Part shown: piece after piece, positions 1 to 8,458 of the stretch
How the letters are laid out: each line of letters starts with the position of its first letter
Position numbering within the stretch: position 1 is the stretch's first letter
Origin: Prevotellaceae bacterium UBA1720
GTDB taxonomy: Bacteria; Bacteroidota; Bacteroidia; Bacteroidales; Bacteroidaceae
Assembly (NCBI GenBank): GCA_002317475.1
Contig: DCIS01000112.1
Coordinates: forward strand, 1 to 41,634
Direction: 5' to 3'
DNA: 41,634 bases
The notes under the pieces: generated by a model
Told to the model about the DNA's origin: nothing
Database searches by the model: none
What the model saw: the letters and a program-made list of their open reading frames with translations, nothing else
Position numbers and translations under genes: made by a program

Positions 1-2
1 AG

Positions 3-884
3 GATGGTGACGAAATCATCGTTCCTGCAAACACCTATATTGCAACCATCATCGGCATCACACGCAACAACCTCGTTCCTGTTCTTGTTGAACCTACTTA
101 CGATAACCTCGAGATAGACATCGACAAGATAGAGGCTGCCATCACTCCTAAGACCAAGGGCATCATGATTGTTCACCTCTATGGTCGTGTAGCATATAAT
201 GACAAGTTGGGTGAGATCTGCAAGAAGCATAACCTCAAACTGATGGAGGATTGCGCTCAGAGCCATGGTTGCGCATGGAAGGGTGTAAAGACTGGCGCTT
301 TAGGTGATGCAGCTGCACACTCGTTCTACCCTGGCAAGAACCTTGGAGCTTTTGGTGATGCTGGTGCTGTCACTACTTCTGATCCTGAGCTCGCAAGCGT
401 TATTCGTGCACTCGCCAACTATGGTTCGCAGAAGAAGTATGTATTCAAGTATGTCGGCATGAACAGCCGTATGTCTGAACCCGATGCAGCCGTACTTGAT
501 GTCAAGCTGAAGTATCTTGATGAGGACAACAAGAAGCGTCAGGAGTTGGCCACTTACTACTATGAGAATATCAAGAATCCGCTAATCACTCTTCCGGCAC
601 GCATTCCAGACGAGAACAATGTATATCACCAGTTCCCAATCCTTTGTGAGCGCAGAGATGAGCTCCAGAAATTCTTGGCTGACAATGGCGTCCAGACCTT
701 GATTCACTATCCTATTCCTCCTCACCATCAGGAGTGCTATGCTAAGGAGTCTTGGAATACTCCTCAACTCTCTCTCCCTATCACAGAGAAGATCCACGAG
801 CAGGAGTTGTCCATTCCTATGAATCAAGCAATTTCTTTGAGCCATGCCGAAGAGGTTGTCTCAATCCTGAATTCTTTCGAATAA
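3..884 (+). CDS. DegT/DnrJ/EryC1/StrS sugar aminotransferase, 5' truncated
   Basis: PLP-dependent aminotransferase that transfers an amino group to a nucleotide-linked keto sugar in the cytoplasm. The reading frame is open from base 3, so the gene starts outside the window; the first visible residues are DGDEIIVPANTYIA, a conserved stretch of the family. The PLP-binding lysine lies in the motif SFYPGKNLGAFGDAG, and the acidic PLP-contact motif EDCAQSHG is present. Similarity is closest to enzymes of the FdtB/QdtB/WecE type that aminate dTDP-keto-deoxysugars, which fits the rfbB and rfbC genes downstream. The exact substrate is inferred. The segment usually reading RxDELQA is RMSEPDA here, a small departure. 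A glycosyltransferase follows after 18 bases. Confidence 0.9.
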   Translation, partial: DGDEIIVPANTYIATIIGITRNNLVPVLVEPTYDNLEIDIDKIEAAITPKTKGIMIVHLYGRVAYNDKLGEICKKHNLKLMEDCAQSHGCAWKGVKTGALGDAAAHSFYPGKNLGAFGDAGAVTTSDPELASVIRALANYGSQKKYVFKYVGMNSRMSEPDAAVLDVKLKYLDEDNKKRQELATYYYENIKNPLITLPARIPDENNVYHQFPILCERRDELQKFLADNGVQTLIHYPIPPHHQECYAKESWNTPQLSLPITEKIHEQELSIPMNQAISLSHAEEVVSILNSFE

Positions 885-902
885 TATTCTATCTTCAGAA
901 CA

Positions 903-1916
903 ATGATGTATTTTTGTACTCTCTTTGATTCTAATTATATAAGCAAAGGCATAGCATTATATCTGTCTTTAGAAAAACACACTAGTGATTTTCTACTTTA
1001 CGTTATGGCCATGGACAGGAAGTGTGAAAAGATGCTTGCGTCCATGAATTTTGCACACATGCAAATAGAGTGCATTGAAGATATAGAGACCGGCGAACTA
1101 TTAGAGGCAAAAAAGAACAGGTCAAGAGCAGAATACTGCTGGACTTGCGGATCTGTAGTGACAGAACACTTCTTTCGAACCCAGAATCTTCCCGAGATTA
1201 CATACCTAGATAGCGACTTAATGTTTTTTTCATCTCCCGAGATAATAGAAAAGGAGTTGAAAGACGCAAATGCTTCTGTTGGATTATCACCACACTTTAT
1301 CCATAATACGTTATTTGGCATATACTGCGTACAATACGTGTATTTTAAGAGAGACAAAGATGGGGAAGCTTGCTTGTCATGGTGGAAAAATGAATGTTTG
1401 AAATGGTGTTATTCAAAACTTGAAGATGGCAAGTATGGCGATCAAAAGTATCTTGACTATATGGAAGACCTTTTTGATAACGTTTATGCCATTAAGAATC
1501 GAGGTGTTGGTATTGCAAACTGGAACCAAGAGCAGTATAAATATAACGCATCTGATAACACTTTGAGTTACAAAGAAAGCAAATGGCCCATGGTTTTTTT
1601 CCACTATAACGGATTGAACATCAAAGTTGAAGGTGAAAAACTAGTCCTAATCAATAGCAAGTATTTTTTAAAATCCATTCAAAACCTATTTGTTAAAGAA
1701 TATGCAGATTTATTAATTCATGTGTATAATGATTACTTAGGCGAAAAAATTGTGAGCTACACTCTGAAACCACAAAGTAGATTAAGAGTTATGGTGTATG
1801 GTCTTTTTGTCAGAGTTCGCACCAAGAAAATATGCGTTTGGCTCGAAAAAAAGTATATGAAAAAAAGATATGCTCACCGTTTTTCGCCCTATAGCGAGAG
1901 AAAACTAAACAATTAA
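903..1916 (+). CDS. DxD-type glycosyltransferase of the capsule locus
   Basis: Predicted glycosyltransferase of 337 residues with a GT-A-like layout. It has an N-terminal nucleotide-binding start (FCTLFDSNYISKG), a DxD metal/nucleotide motif YLDSDLMFF at residues 101-109, and later conserved WW and YGDQKYLD segments shared by a family common in Bacteroidetes polysaccharide loci. It would add one sugar to the lipid-linked repeat unit on the cytoplasmic face. Donor and acceptor cannot be read from the sequence. No signal peptide is visible; the C-terminus is basic (KKYMKKRYAHR), which suggests membrane association. Two adjacent ATG codons (903, 906) could start it. The gene is clearly more A/T-rich than the aminotransferase before it, as often seen for exchanged glycosyltransferases. 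Confidence 0.82.
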   Translation: MMYFCTLFDSNYISKGIALYLSLEKHTSDFLLYVMAMDRKCEKMLASMNFAHMQIECIEDIETGELLEAKKNRSRAEYCWTCGSVVTEHFFRTQNLPEITYLDSDLMFFSSPEIIEKELKDANASVGLSPHFIHNTLFGIYCVQYVYFKRDKDGEACLSWWKNECLKWCYSKLEDGKYGDQKYLDYMEDLFDNVYAIKNRGVGIANWNQEQYKYNASDNTLSYKESKWPMVFFHYNGLNIKVEGEKLVLINSKYFLKSIQNLFVKEYADLLIHVYNDYLGEKIVSYTLKPQSRLRVMVYGLFVRVRTKKICVWLEKKYMKKRYAHRFSPYSERKLNN

Positions 1917-1917
1917 T

Positions 1918-3480
1918 ATGGCTCTCTTTATTATGAGATTATTAATTCTTCTTCTATTTTCAATTGCTGCAAGATCATTATTTGCAAATACAATAGGTAC
2001 AAATGATTCAATACCTTCTGTATATTTTGACGGAGAACTTAAACGCCAATCTTTCCCAAGAGTAGATCTCAACTATACAAAATACGACATCTATAAAGAA
2101 TCCGATTTCCTGGGAATAAGATATTCAAACAACATTTTATTAAATATAAAAAAGAATATTAAGCTAAGCTCACCTATCACATTTGATTCCAAGTGCAATA
2201 TATGGATTAAAGGAAACGGACACACCATTTCTGAAAAAAGAAAATTTGACAGAGTAAAAGAAACGAAGGTCTATCAAGCTACGTCATGGGATTACAATGA
2301 ATCAACACATATATGTACAATAAAACTGCCCCAAGCACTACAAAAGTTGCACATTTCCAAAAAAGATAGTGTTTATATATCATACGAGCTATGGTTTGTC
2401 CGGCAAAAGGATTTAGTTCTTTCTGCAGAAAATGGATTCCTTACGTTTGAATGCAAAAGTAGCTATAAACCTGATGCATATATGCGATCATGGACGCCCA
2501 ATCCCATGTTTTTCTTAACGTATAAGACAAAAAAAGGAATAGATAACGGACTTCCCACATTGCTATCTGTTGGAGACAAAGCCATAATCAACATAGAAAA
2601 CTTGAAATTAATAGGATCAACTGACTGTATTCTAAAAAATAAAGGTATCGTTCGTTTGAATGGCTGCTATTTTACAAAAGGAAACTCGGGAGCAATATTC
2701 TCCTCTGGTAGTATTTATATTAACCATTGCACCTTTAGCAATATTAGAAATTTCGGTATTGTATGTGATAATGAATCATATAGTGACATTTGCAATTCAA
2801 GGTTTGAGGCTATCGGTCTAAAGGGCACTAATGGAGCATGCATCCAGTCACCGTCTAAACTATACGTTGCTGATTGTACTTTTAAGAACTTTAATTATTC
2901 TGCTATTATTACCGGAAACATCAGTACTGATGACGAAAAAAATATTAGCATTTCAATCATTGAAAGAAACACCATGGTTTGGAACAAATCTTGGATTGAA
3001 AAGATAATAGGCTATGGTTTAAAGGATAGCGGAGCCATATACATAGGTACAAATAACAAGAGGGCAATCATAAGAAATAACACAATATTAAATTTTGGAG
3101 GACATGGTTTAAACCGAGGTATTATGTGCGATGATGGAAGCTATAACCTTACTATATATGGGAATGTTATTAGCAACACAGCAAACTACTACGACATTGA
3201 TTCTCGAGAATGCTCTGCAGATGTTGGTAGAAAAATACCAAAAGGGTATGCCATGAATACCAATAATTTTATTGGATACAATTATTGCGATGGGAAGATT
3301 AAGGCGCAAGGGGCATCAATGAAGAATAACGGATGTACGTTCATACAGAATCACATCTTAGGTGAAAAAAGGATGAATATTGAAAATGACATCAGCAATT
3401 GCAATGCCATTGAAAATGCTATCATTTATGACAAACGGGGACATATTAACAAACAAGGCAAATTGCATGTAACTAATTAG
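1918..3480 (+). CDS. Secreted right-handed parallel beta-helix protein (pectate-lyase-like fold)
   Basis: A 520-residue protein with an N-terminal hydrophobic signal segment (RLLILLLFSIAARSLFA) and a body rich in beta-helix-type turns: IKGNGHTI, IENLKLIGS, INHCTFSNI, YVADCTFKNF, IERNTM, IRNNTILNFGGHG and IYGNVISN. These match the Asn/Ile ladders of the pectin-lyase-like superfamily. It is probably periplasmic or outer-surface and could cleave, epimerise or bind the polysaccharide made by this locus; no catalytic set can be assigned. It begins one base after the previous stop codon, so it is surely in the same operon. An alternative start is the ATG at 1933, which gives a more typical signal peptide. 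Its composition is A/T-rich like the preceding gene. Confidence 0.75.
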   Translation: MALFIMRLLILLLFSIAARSLFANTIGTNDSIPSVYFDGELKRQSFPRVDLNYTKYDIYKESDFLGIRYSNNILLNIKKNIKLSSPITFDSKCNIWIKGNGHTISEKRKFDRVKETKVYQATSWDYNESTHICTIKLPQALQKLHISKKDSVYISYELWFVRQKDLVLSAENGFLTFECKSSYKPDAYMRSWTPNPMFFLTYKTKKGIDNGLPTLLSVGDKAIINIENLKLIGSTDCILKNKGIVRLNGCYFTKGNSGAIFSSGSIYINHCTFSNIRNFGIVCDNESYSDICNSRFEAIGLKGTNGACIQSPSKLYVADCTFKNFNYSAIITGNISTDDEKNISISIIERNTMVWNKSWIEKIIGYGLKDSGAIYIGTNNKRAIIRNNTILNFGGHGLNRGIMCDDGSYNLTIYGNVISNTANYYDIDSRECSADVGRKIPKGYAMNTNNFIGYNYCDGKIKAQGASMKNNGCTFIQNHILGEKRMNIENDISNCNAIENAIIYDKRGHINKQGKLHVTN

Positions 3481-3518
3481 TCATTAAGACATATCGCAAA
3501 TACAATAAAAACAATTTA

Positions 3519-4292
3519 ATGCTGAGACTAAAGAAACTTCAGATATTACCCTGCAAAGAGGCTTTAAAGGATTTATCCAAAGGGAAATTACTCATAAACA
3601 CCATCAATGCACACTCCTACAATACGGCTCAGAAAGACGAACTCTTTGCAGAAGCACTATCAAAAGGAGATGTACTGATTCCCGATGGTGTGAGCATAGT
3701 TAAAGCTTGCAAATGGTTAAAGGCAGAGAGTCAGCCAACAGAACGCATTGCAGGATGGGACTTATTCTCTTTTGAGATGGGCAACCTTGAAAAAGAAAGT
3801 AAGAGAAGGAAGGCTGAAGGCAATCCCATGATAGGTTCGGAAACAAACATGAAGGTAATGTTTATGGGCAGTTCAGAGAAGGTGTTGAGCCTCATCAAAG
3901 AAAGGGCAAGAAAGGACTATCCCAATCTGGATGTGATTACCTACTCCCCACCCTACAAGCCGGAGTTTAGCGACGAGGACAACAAGGCTATTATCGGTGC
4001 CATAAATGAGGTAGATCCGGATCTGTTGTGGATTGGCATGACTGCCCCCAAGCAGGAGAAGTGGACATATAGTCACTGGAATGAATTGAACATCCATTGC
4101 CACGTGGGAACCATTGGTGCTGTATTTGATTTCTATGCAGGAACCGTGAAGCGCGCACCATTGTGGTGGCAAGAGCATGGATTGGAATGGTTATACCGCT
4201 TGCTAAAGGAGCCGAAACGCATGTGGAAACGTTACCTGGTGGGTAACACTTTATTCCTGTGGAATATTACCAAAGAGAAGATGAGAAACTAA
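3519..4292 (+). CDS. WecG/TagA/CpsF family glycosyltransferase (GT26)
   Basis: Glycosyltransferase of 257 residues that adds an N-acetyl-hexosamine-type sugar to an undecaprenyl-pyrophosphate-linked acceptor at the inner membrane. Family marks are INTINAHSYN (residues 26-35), the DG pair at 56-57, the TERIAGWDL block at 74-82, LLWIGMTAPKQEKW, and the C-terminal GAVFDFYAGTVKRAPLWWQEHGLEW segment that ends in a basic membrane-binding tail. Compared with the usual family pattern there appears to be an extra charged stretch at about residues 88-108 (KESKRRKAEGNPM). It probably adds an early sugar after the initiating transferase encoded at 11519. It is 38 bases from the preceding gene and is followed closely by the nucleotidyltransferase-fold gene. 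Confidence 0.9.
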   Translation: MLRLKKLQILPCKEALKDLSKGKLLINTINAHSYNTAQKDELFAEALSKGDVLIPDGVSIVKACKWLKAESQPTERIAGWDLFSFEMGNLEKESKRRKAEGNPMIGSETNMKVMFMGSSEKVLSLIKERARKDYPNLDVITYSPPYKPEFSDEDNKAIIGAINEVDPDLLWIGMTAPKQEKWTYSHWNELNIHCHVGTIGAVFDFYAGTVKRAPLWWQEHGLEWLYRLLKEPKRMWKRYLVGNTLFLWNITKEKMRN

Positions 4293-4300
4293 AATTGTTG

Positions 4301-5395
4301 ATGATGAAATCGGAAAAAGAGAAACAGGGACTGTTCTTTGAGTTGGTAAAGGTTAGCGTAGGCACGGCTGATGCCCTAAGCCAGATACCAACAGAGGAAG
4401 AATGGAAATACCTATATGACGAAGGCAATAAACAAACATTGACCGGTGTGCTATTGGAAGGTGTAAAACGCCTTCCAGCAGAGCAGATGCCTCCTCGGCA
4501 GATGCGCCTGAACTGGCACACCAACAGCGAGATAATTGCAGCCAGAAACCGACAACTGGACCAGGATACCGTATGGGTATATGAGAACTGGAAGAAGATG
4601 GGGTACGACAGTATGATCCTAAAAGGTCAAGGTAATGCCCTACTCTATCCCATTCCGCAACGCAGAACATCAGGAGATATTGATATCTGGTTGGACGGAG
4701 ACAGGAAGAAGATTGCAAGCCTCATCAAACGGAAGTTCCCCAAAGAGGAGGTGACACGCATTGAAATGAACTTCCCCATCAAAAAGGGTCTGACAGTCGA
4801 GGTGCATTTCATCCCAAGCTTCTTCTACGATCCCTTTGCTGACAAAAAAATGCAAAGGTATTTCAAGGAGCAGCAGAAAAAGCCCAAGATCGTGGCCCTG
4901 GAAAACGGGGAAATACAGATACCAAACACCGAGATGAACCTTGTTTTCCAATTGTCTCACATCTATAGGCATCTATTCTATGAAGGAATAGGACTCAGAC
5001 AGTTGATGGATTATTACTACTTGCTGCAGACAGAAGAAGCCCTTGCGGCCATGGATAATGCCAGAGTGGTAATCAAGGAGATTGGCCTACAGAAATTCTG
5101 TTGTGGTATGATGTGGGTGTTGCAAGAGGTTTTTGGATTAAAACCAGAGAGGATGCTGATGGCGCCCAATGAAAAGGAAGGCCGTTTCCTGCTAAGCGAG
5201 ATCATGAAAGCAGGTAATTTCGGCCATGCAGACGACCGAGTAGGTAATTGGGCAAAAATGAACAGATGGGAACGCATGACCTGGGGTACGAAATGGGCTT
5301 TGAGACTCGTAGGACACTATCCACGTGAGGTAATGTGGCATCCCGTTTATCGCATATCTCAGTATGTATGGAGAGTCTGCAACGGGTATCTATAA
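4301..5395 (+). CDS. Nucleotidyltransferase-fold protein (NTP_transf_5-like)
   Basis: Protein of 364 residues with a polymerase-beta-type nucleotidyltransferase core: MILKGQGNALLYP at residues 105-117, then the metal-binding GDIDIW at 125-130 and a third acidic position in VEVHF at 166-170. This resembles the nucleotidyltransferases of Pfam family NTP_transf_5, which are frequent in Bacteroidetes polysaccharide loci and have no agreed function. The open frame reaches back to a GTG at 4259 overlapping wecG, but the ATG pair at 4301/4304, just after the wecG stop, is the better start. The tryptophan-rich C-terminus (WERMTWGTKW, PREVMWHPVYR) suggests a membrane-surface or partner contact. Nucleotide transfer to a sugar, lipid or protein is possible; the substrate is unknown. 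Confidence 0.72.
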   Translation: MMKSEKEKQGLFFELVKVSVGTADALSQIPTEEEWKYLYDEGNKQTLTGVLLEGVKRLPAEQMPPRQMRLNWHTNSEIIAARNRQLDQDTVWVYENWKKMGYDSMILKGQGNALLYPIPQRRTSGDIDIWLDGDRKKIASLIKRKFPKEEVTRIEMNFPIKKGLTVEVHFIPSFFYDPFADKKMQRYFKEQQKKPKIVALENGEIQIPNTEMNLVFQLSHIYRHLFYEGIGLRQLMDYYYLLQTEEALAAMDNARVVIKEIGLQKFCCGMMWVLQEVFGLKPERMLMAPNEKEGRFLLSEIMKAGNFGHADDRVGNWAKMNRWERMTWGTKWALRLVGHYPREVMWHPVYRISQYVWRVCNGYL

Positions 5396-5442
5396 CTGAA
5401 GTACCATCACAAAATAAAGTATAATAAAAAAATAATATAGAA

Positions 5443-6576
5443 ATGAAGAATATCGTTATTACCGGCGGTGCCGGATTTATTGGGAGTCATGTAGTTAGAC
5501 TCTTTGTGAACAAATACCCAGAATACAACATCATCAATCTGGACAAGTTAACATACGCAGGAAACCTGGCGAACCTGAAGGATATCGAGGATAAGCCAAA
5601 CTACAAGTTTGTGAAGATGGACATCTGCGACTTCGATGCTTTCTACAAGCTAATGCAGGACGAGAAGATTGATGGCATTATCCACCTGGCAGCAGAAAGT
5701 CATGTGGACCGCTCCATCAAGGATCCTTTTACTTTTGCGAGAACAAATGTGATGGGTACACTCTCTCTCCTACAGGCCGCAAAGCTGTATTGGGAGAGTC
5801 TTCCCGAGAAGTACGAGGGCAAGCGCTTCTACCACATCTCAACAGATGAGGTATATGGAGCACTGGAGATGACAAATCCAGAAGGTATAGAGCCTCCATT
5901 TACCACAACAGCAAGTTCAAGTGAGCACCACCTGGCATACGGCAAGGACTTCTTCTATGAGACTACCAAATACAATCCTCATAGCCCTTATTCAGCATCG
6001 AAGGCATCAAGTGATCACTTTGTCCGAGCTTTCCACGACACATACGGCATGCCTACCATCGTGACTAACTGCTCGAACAACTATGGTCCCTATCAGTTCC
6101 CTGAGAAGTTGATTCCTCTGTTTATCAACAATATCCGTCATCGCAAGCCACTCCCCGTCTATGGCAAGGGTGAGAATGTACGCGACTGGCTGTACGTAGT
6201 GGATCATGCACGAGCTATTGATACCATCTTCCACAACGGAACCATTGCTGAAACCTACAACATCGGTGGGTTCAACGAATGGAAAAACATTGATATCATC
6301 AAGACGGTCATTAAGACGGTAGACCGACTGCTGGGACGCCCCGAGGGTGCTGATCTGGATCTCATCACTTATGTTACAGACCGCCTCGGACATGATGCAC
6401 GCTATGCCATTGATTCGACGAAACTACAGAAAGAACTTGGATGGGAGCCTTCACTCCAGTTTGAAGAAGGTATTGAGAAGACCGTGAAGTGGTACTTGGA
6501 AAATGAAGCCTGGATGGACAATGTGACAAGTGGCGACTACGAGAAGTACTACGAGAATATGTATAAAGGGCGATAA
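5443..6576 (+). CDS. rfbB: dTDP-glucose 4,6-dehydratase
   Basis: Converts dTDP-glucose to dTDP-4-keto-6-deoxyglucose, the branch point for dTDP-rhamnose and dTDP-amino sugars. The protein has 377 residues, with the NAD-binding GGAGFIG at residues 8-14, the active-site STDEVYG at 133-139 (Thr134, Asp135, Glu136 acting in dehydration), and the SDR Tyr-x3-Lys pair at Tyr183/Lys187 (YSASK). HLAAESHVDRSI and NYGPYQFPEKLIP are further RmlB hallmarks. It is slightly longer than the enterobacterial enzyme, normal for Bacteroidetes. Neither rfbA nor rfbD is visible in the window. With the aminotransferase at the left edge, this suggests the product goes to an amino-deoxy sugar, although an rfbD elsewhere cannot be excluded. 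Confidence 0.96.
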   Translation: MKNIVITGGAGFIGSHVVRLFVNKYPEYNIINLDKLTYAGNLANLKDIEDKPNYKFVKMDICDFDAFYKLMQDEKIDGIIHLAAESHVDRSIKDPFTFARTNVMGTLSLLQAAKLYWESLPEKYEGKRFYHISTDEVYGALEMTNPEGIEPPFTTTASSSEHHLAYGKDFFYETTKYNPHSPYSASKASSDHFVRAFHDTYGMPTIVTNCSNNYGPYQFPEKLIPLFINNIRHRKPLPVYGKGENVRDWLYVVDHARAIDTIFHNGTIAETYNIGGFNEWKNIDIIKTVIKTVDRLLGRPEGADLDLITYVTDRLGHDARYAIDSTKLQKELGWEPSLQFEEGIEKTVKWYLENEAWMDNVTSGDYEKYYENMYKGR

Positions 6577-6591
6577 AGAGAAGGAACCCTC

Positions 6592-7254
6592 ATGGAAGTA
6601 ATAAAAACTGCAATAGAAGGAGTCATCATTATTGAGCCAAAAGTGTTTAAGGACCCTAGAGGGTACTTCTTTGAATCGTTTTCTCAAAGGGAATTCGACG
6701 AAAAAGTAGCAATCCCTTTGTTTGGGAAACCCATCACCTTTGTTCAGGACAATGAATCAATGTCTTCTTACGGAGTGATGAGGGGACTCCATTTTCAACG
6801 TCCTCCCTATACCCAAAGCAAAATTGTACGATGTGTAAAAGGTGCGGTCCTTGATGTGGCTGTAGACATCCGAAAAGGTTCACCCACCTATGGACAGCAT
6901 GTCAGTTGTCTGCTCACAAGTGGTGACATACTCTCTTTACCCTCCACTCCCTCTTTGCTCTCAATACCCCAAGAGGAACTTGTTGCGGCATCTCATCGCC
7001 AGTTCTTCGTACCAAAGGGGTTTGCACACGGTTTTGCCGTCCTGTCAGAAACCGCTGTCTTCCAATATAAGTGCGACAACTTCTATGCACCACAGGCTGA
7101 TGGCGGTATATCTATCGTGGACGATAGTCTGGGCATCGATTGGAAGATACCAACCTCAGAAGCCTTACTTAGCGAGAAGGATACCAAGCATGAACTGCTG
7201 AAGGATTTTGACTCTCCATTTGACATTAATACAAACTTGTACACCACACTGTAA
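6592..7254 (+). CDS. rfbC: dTDP-4-dehydrorhamnose 3,5-epimerase-like protein with an insertion
   Basis: Cupin-fold sugar epimerase acting on dTDP-4-keto-6-deoxyglucose. Visible family features are DPRGYFFES, SYGVMRGLHFQ with the catalytic His67, the SKIVRCVKGAV strand, VDIRKGSPTYG, FVPKGFAHGFAV, the active-site Tyr159 in VFQYKCDNFY, and the GIDW motif near residue 183. The protein is 220 residues against about 185-190 for the family. The extra length lies mainly at residues 106-134 (CLLTSGDILSLP through EELVAAS), between the GSPTYG strand and HRQFFVPKGFAHGF, where other members have only about eight residues. All catalytic residues are retained, so it is probably active. It starts 15 bases after rfbB and shares its operon. 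Confidence 0.9.
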   Translation: MEVIKTAIEGVIIIEPKVFKDPRGYFFESFSQREFDEKVAIPLFGKPITFVQDNESMSSYGVMRGLHFQRPPYTQSKIVRCVKGAVLDVAVDIRKGSPTYGQHVSCLLTSGDILSLPSTPSLLSIPQEELVAASHRQFFVPKGFAHGFAVLSETAVFQYKCDNFYAPQADGGISIVDDSLGIDWKIPTSEALLSEKDTKHELLKDFDSPFDINTNLYTTL

Positions 7255-7268
7255 TTTAATAACATACC

Positions 7269-8444
7269 ATGTCTTTACGTCACATAGAAAAATTTATCGA
7301 GATATATAAAAAGGATCCTGTTGGTGTGGCATTCTGTCCCTACCGCGTATGCCCCATCGGAGCACATAGTGACCATCAGCATGGTAAAATCACTGGACTT
7401 GCCATTGACAAGGGTATTCACCTTGCCTACAAGCCAAAGCAAAATGGAGTGGTTGAAATCTGTTCCCTGCAGTTTGACAAACGTGCTCAATGGCACATCA
7501 GTTGCGTACCAGAATTCAAGCAAAACGACTGGGCCGACTACCTTCGTGGCGCAACCCTCGAACTTAGTTCTCGCCACTCTCTACACGTAGGACTGAGTGG
7601 TGTGATTGAAGGCACACTACCTATCGGTGGTCTGTCCTCATCTGCTGCTGTCACACTTGTCTTTCTCAGTGCGCTCTGTAAGGTCAACGATATCAAGCTC
7701 ACAGACCTAGAGATGATAGAAATAGCCGTTGCTGTGGAGAATCGTTATGTGGGTGTGAGTTGTGGCAAACTGGATCAGAGTTGCGAGATCTTCTCAAGAA
7801 AAGATCAACTACTCTATCTGGATACCCTTGACGATAAATATGAGCTGATTCCCACTTCTCCGTCCATGAAACCCTACGAAATCGCCATCTTCTTCAGCGG
7901 AGTAGAGCGTACGTTAGCGGGAAGCAAGTTCAATATGCGTGTGGACGAATGCCGCAGTGCCGCCTATGCCCTCAAGGCTTATGCAGGTATGGAATATGGC
8001 AAGTTCAGTGAGACCAATCTGCGAGAAGTGCCAGTCGAGGTTTATCACCAGTACAAGGATCGTCTGCCAGAGAATTGGGCAAAACGTGCGGAGCACTGGT
8101 ACACAGAATACGAACGTGTGCAGAAAGGGGCTGAGGCATGGCGCAAGGGTGATATTGAGACCTTCGGACGCCTGAGTTTCGAGAGTGGCCATTCCAGTAT
8201 CTACAACTGGGAAACAGGTTCGCCCGAACTCAAGACCCTCTATGAGCTCATGACCCAAACAGACGGCATCTATGGTGGTCGTTTCTCGGGTGCAGGATTC
8301 AAAGGCTGCTGTATGGCGCTCATAGATCCATCCTATCGCGAGTCTATCGAACGGAAGATTGAGGAAGGATACCTCCATGCATTCCCCGAGCTGCGTGGCA
8401 AGTATCAATTTGTAATCTGTAAGAGTGCCGATGGCATTCTTTAA
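7269..8444 (+). CDS. GHMP sugar-1-kinase, probable galacturonokinase
   Basis: ATP-dependent anomeric sugar kinase of 391 residues in the galactokinase branch of the GHMP family. Motif 1 is PYRVCPIGAHSDHQHG (residues 24-39), the ATP-binding motif is PIGGLSSSAAV (118-128), the catalytic Asp is Asp169 in CGKLDQS, and motif 3 is GGRFSGAGFKGCC (336-348). The Glu of the galactokinase GEHTDY motif is Ala32 here (GAHSDH). Both this Ala and the surrounding text (RVCPIGAH, AKRAEHW, RFSGAGFKGCC) match, as I recall it, plant galacturonic-acid kinase (Arabidopsis GalAK) better than galactokinase. It is followed by a nucleotidylyltransferase and a UDP-GlcA 4-epimerase, so the inferred product is galacturonate-1-phosphate. 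A galactokinase or another hexose-1-kinase is the alternative. Confidence 0.8.
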   Translation: MSLRHIEKFIEIYKKDPVGVAFCPYRVCPIGAHSDHQHGKITGLAIDKGIHLAYKPKQNGVVEICSLQFDKRAQWHISCVPEFKQNDWADYLRGATLELSSRHSLHVGLSGVIEGTLPIGGLSSSAAVTLVFLSALCKVNDIKLTDLEMIEIAVAVENRYVGVSCGKLDQSCEIFSRKDQLLYLDTLDDKYELIPTSPSMKPYEIAIFFSGVERTLAGSKFNMRVDECRSAAYALKAYAGMEYGKFSETNLREVPVEVYHQYKDRLPENWAKRAEHWYTEYERVQKGAEAWRKGDIETFGRLSFESGHSSIYNWETGSPELKTLYELMTQTDGIYGGRFSGAGFKGCCMALIDPSYRESIERKIEEGYLHAFPELRGKYQFVICKSADGIL

Positions 8445-8458
8445 AAATCACATAAGAC

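Noticed and set aside
3873..4178. Open minus-strand frames inside the glycosyltransferase and nucleotidyltransferase genes
   Set aside because: They mirror the codon pattern of the plus-strand genes, show no family motifs, and have no independent promoter or spacing.
7269..8444. Simple galactokinase (galK) annotation
   Set aside because: The key Glu of GEHTDY is replaced by Ala and the motif context matches galacturonokinase better; the capsule context also fits a uronic acid.
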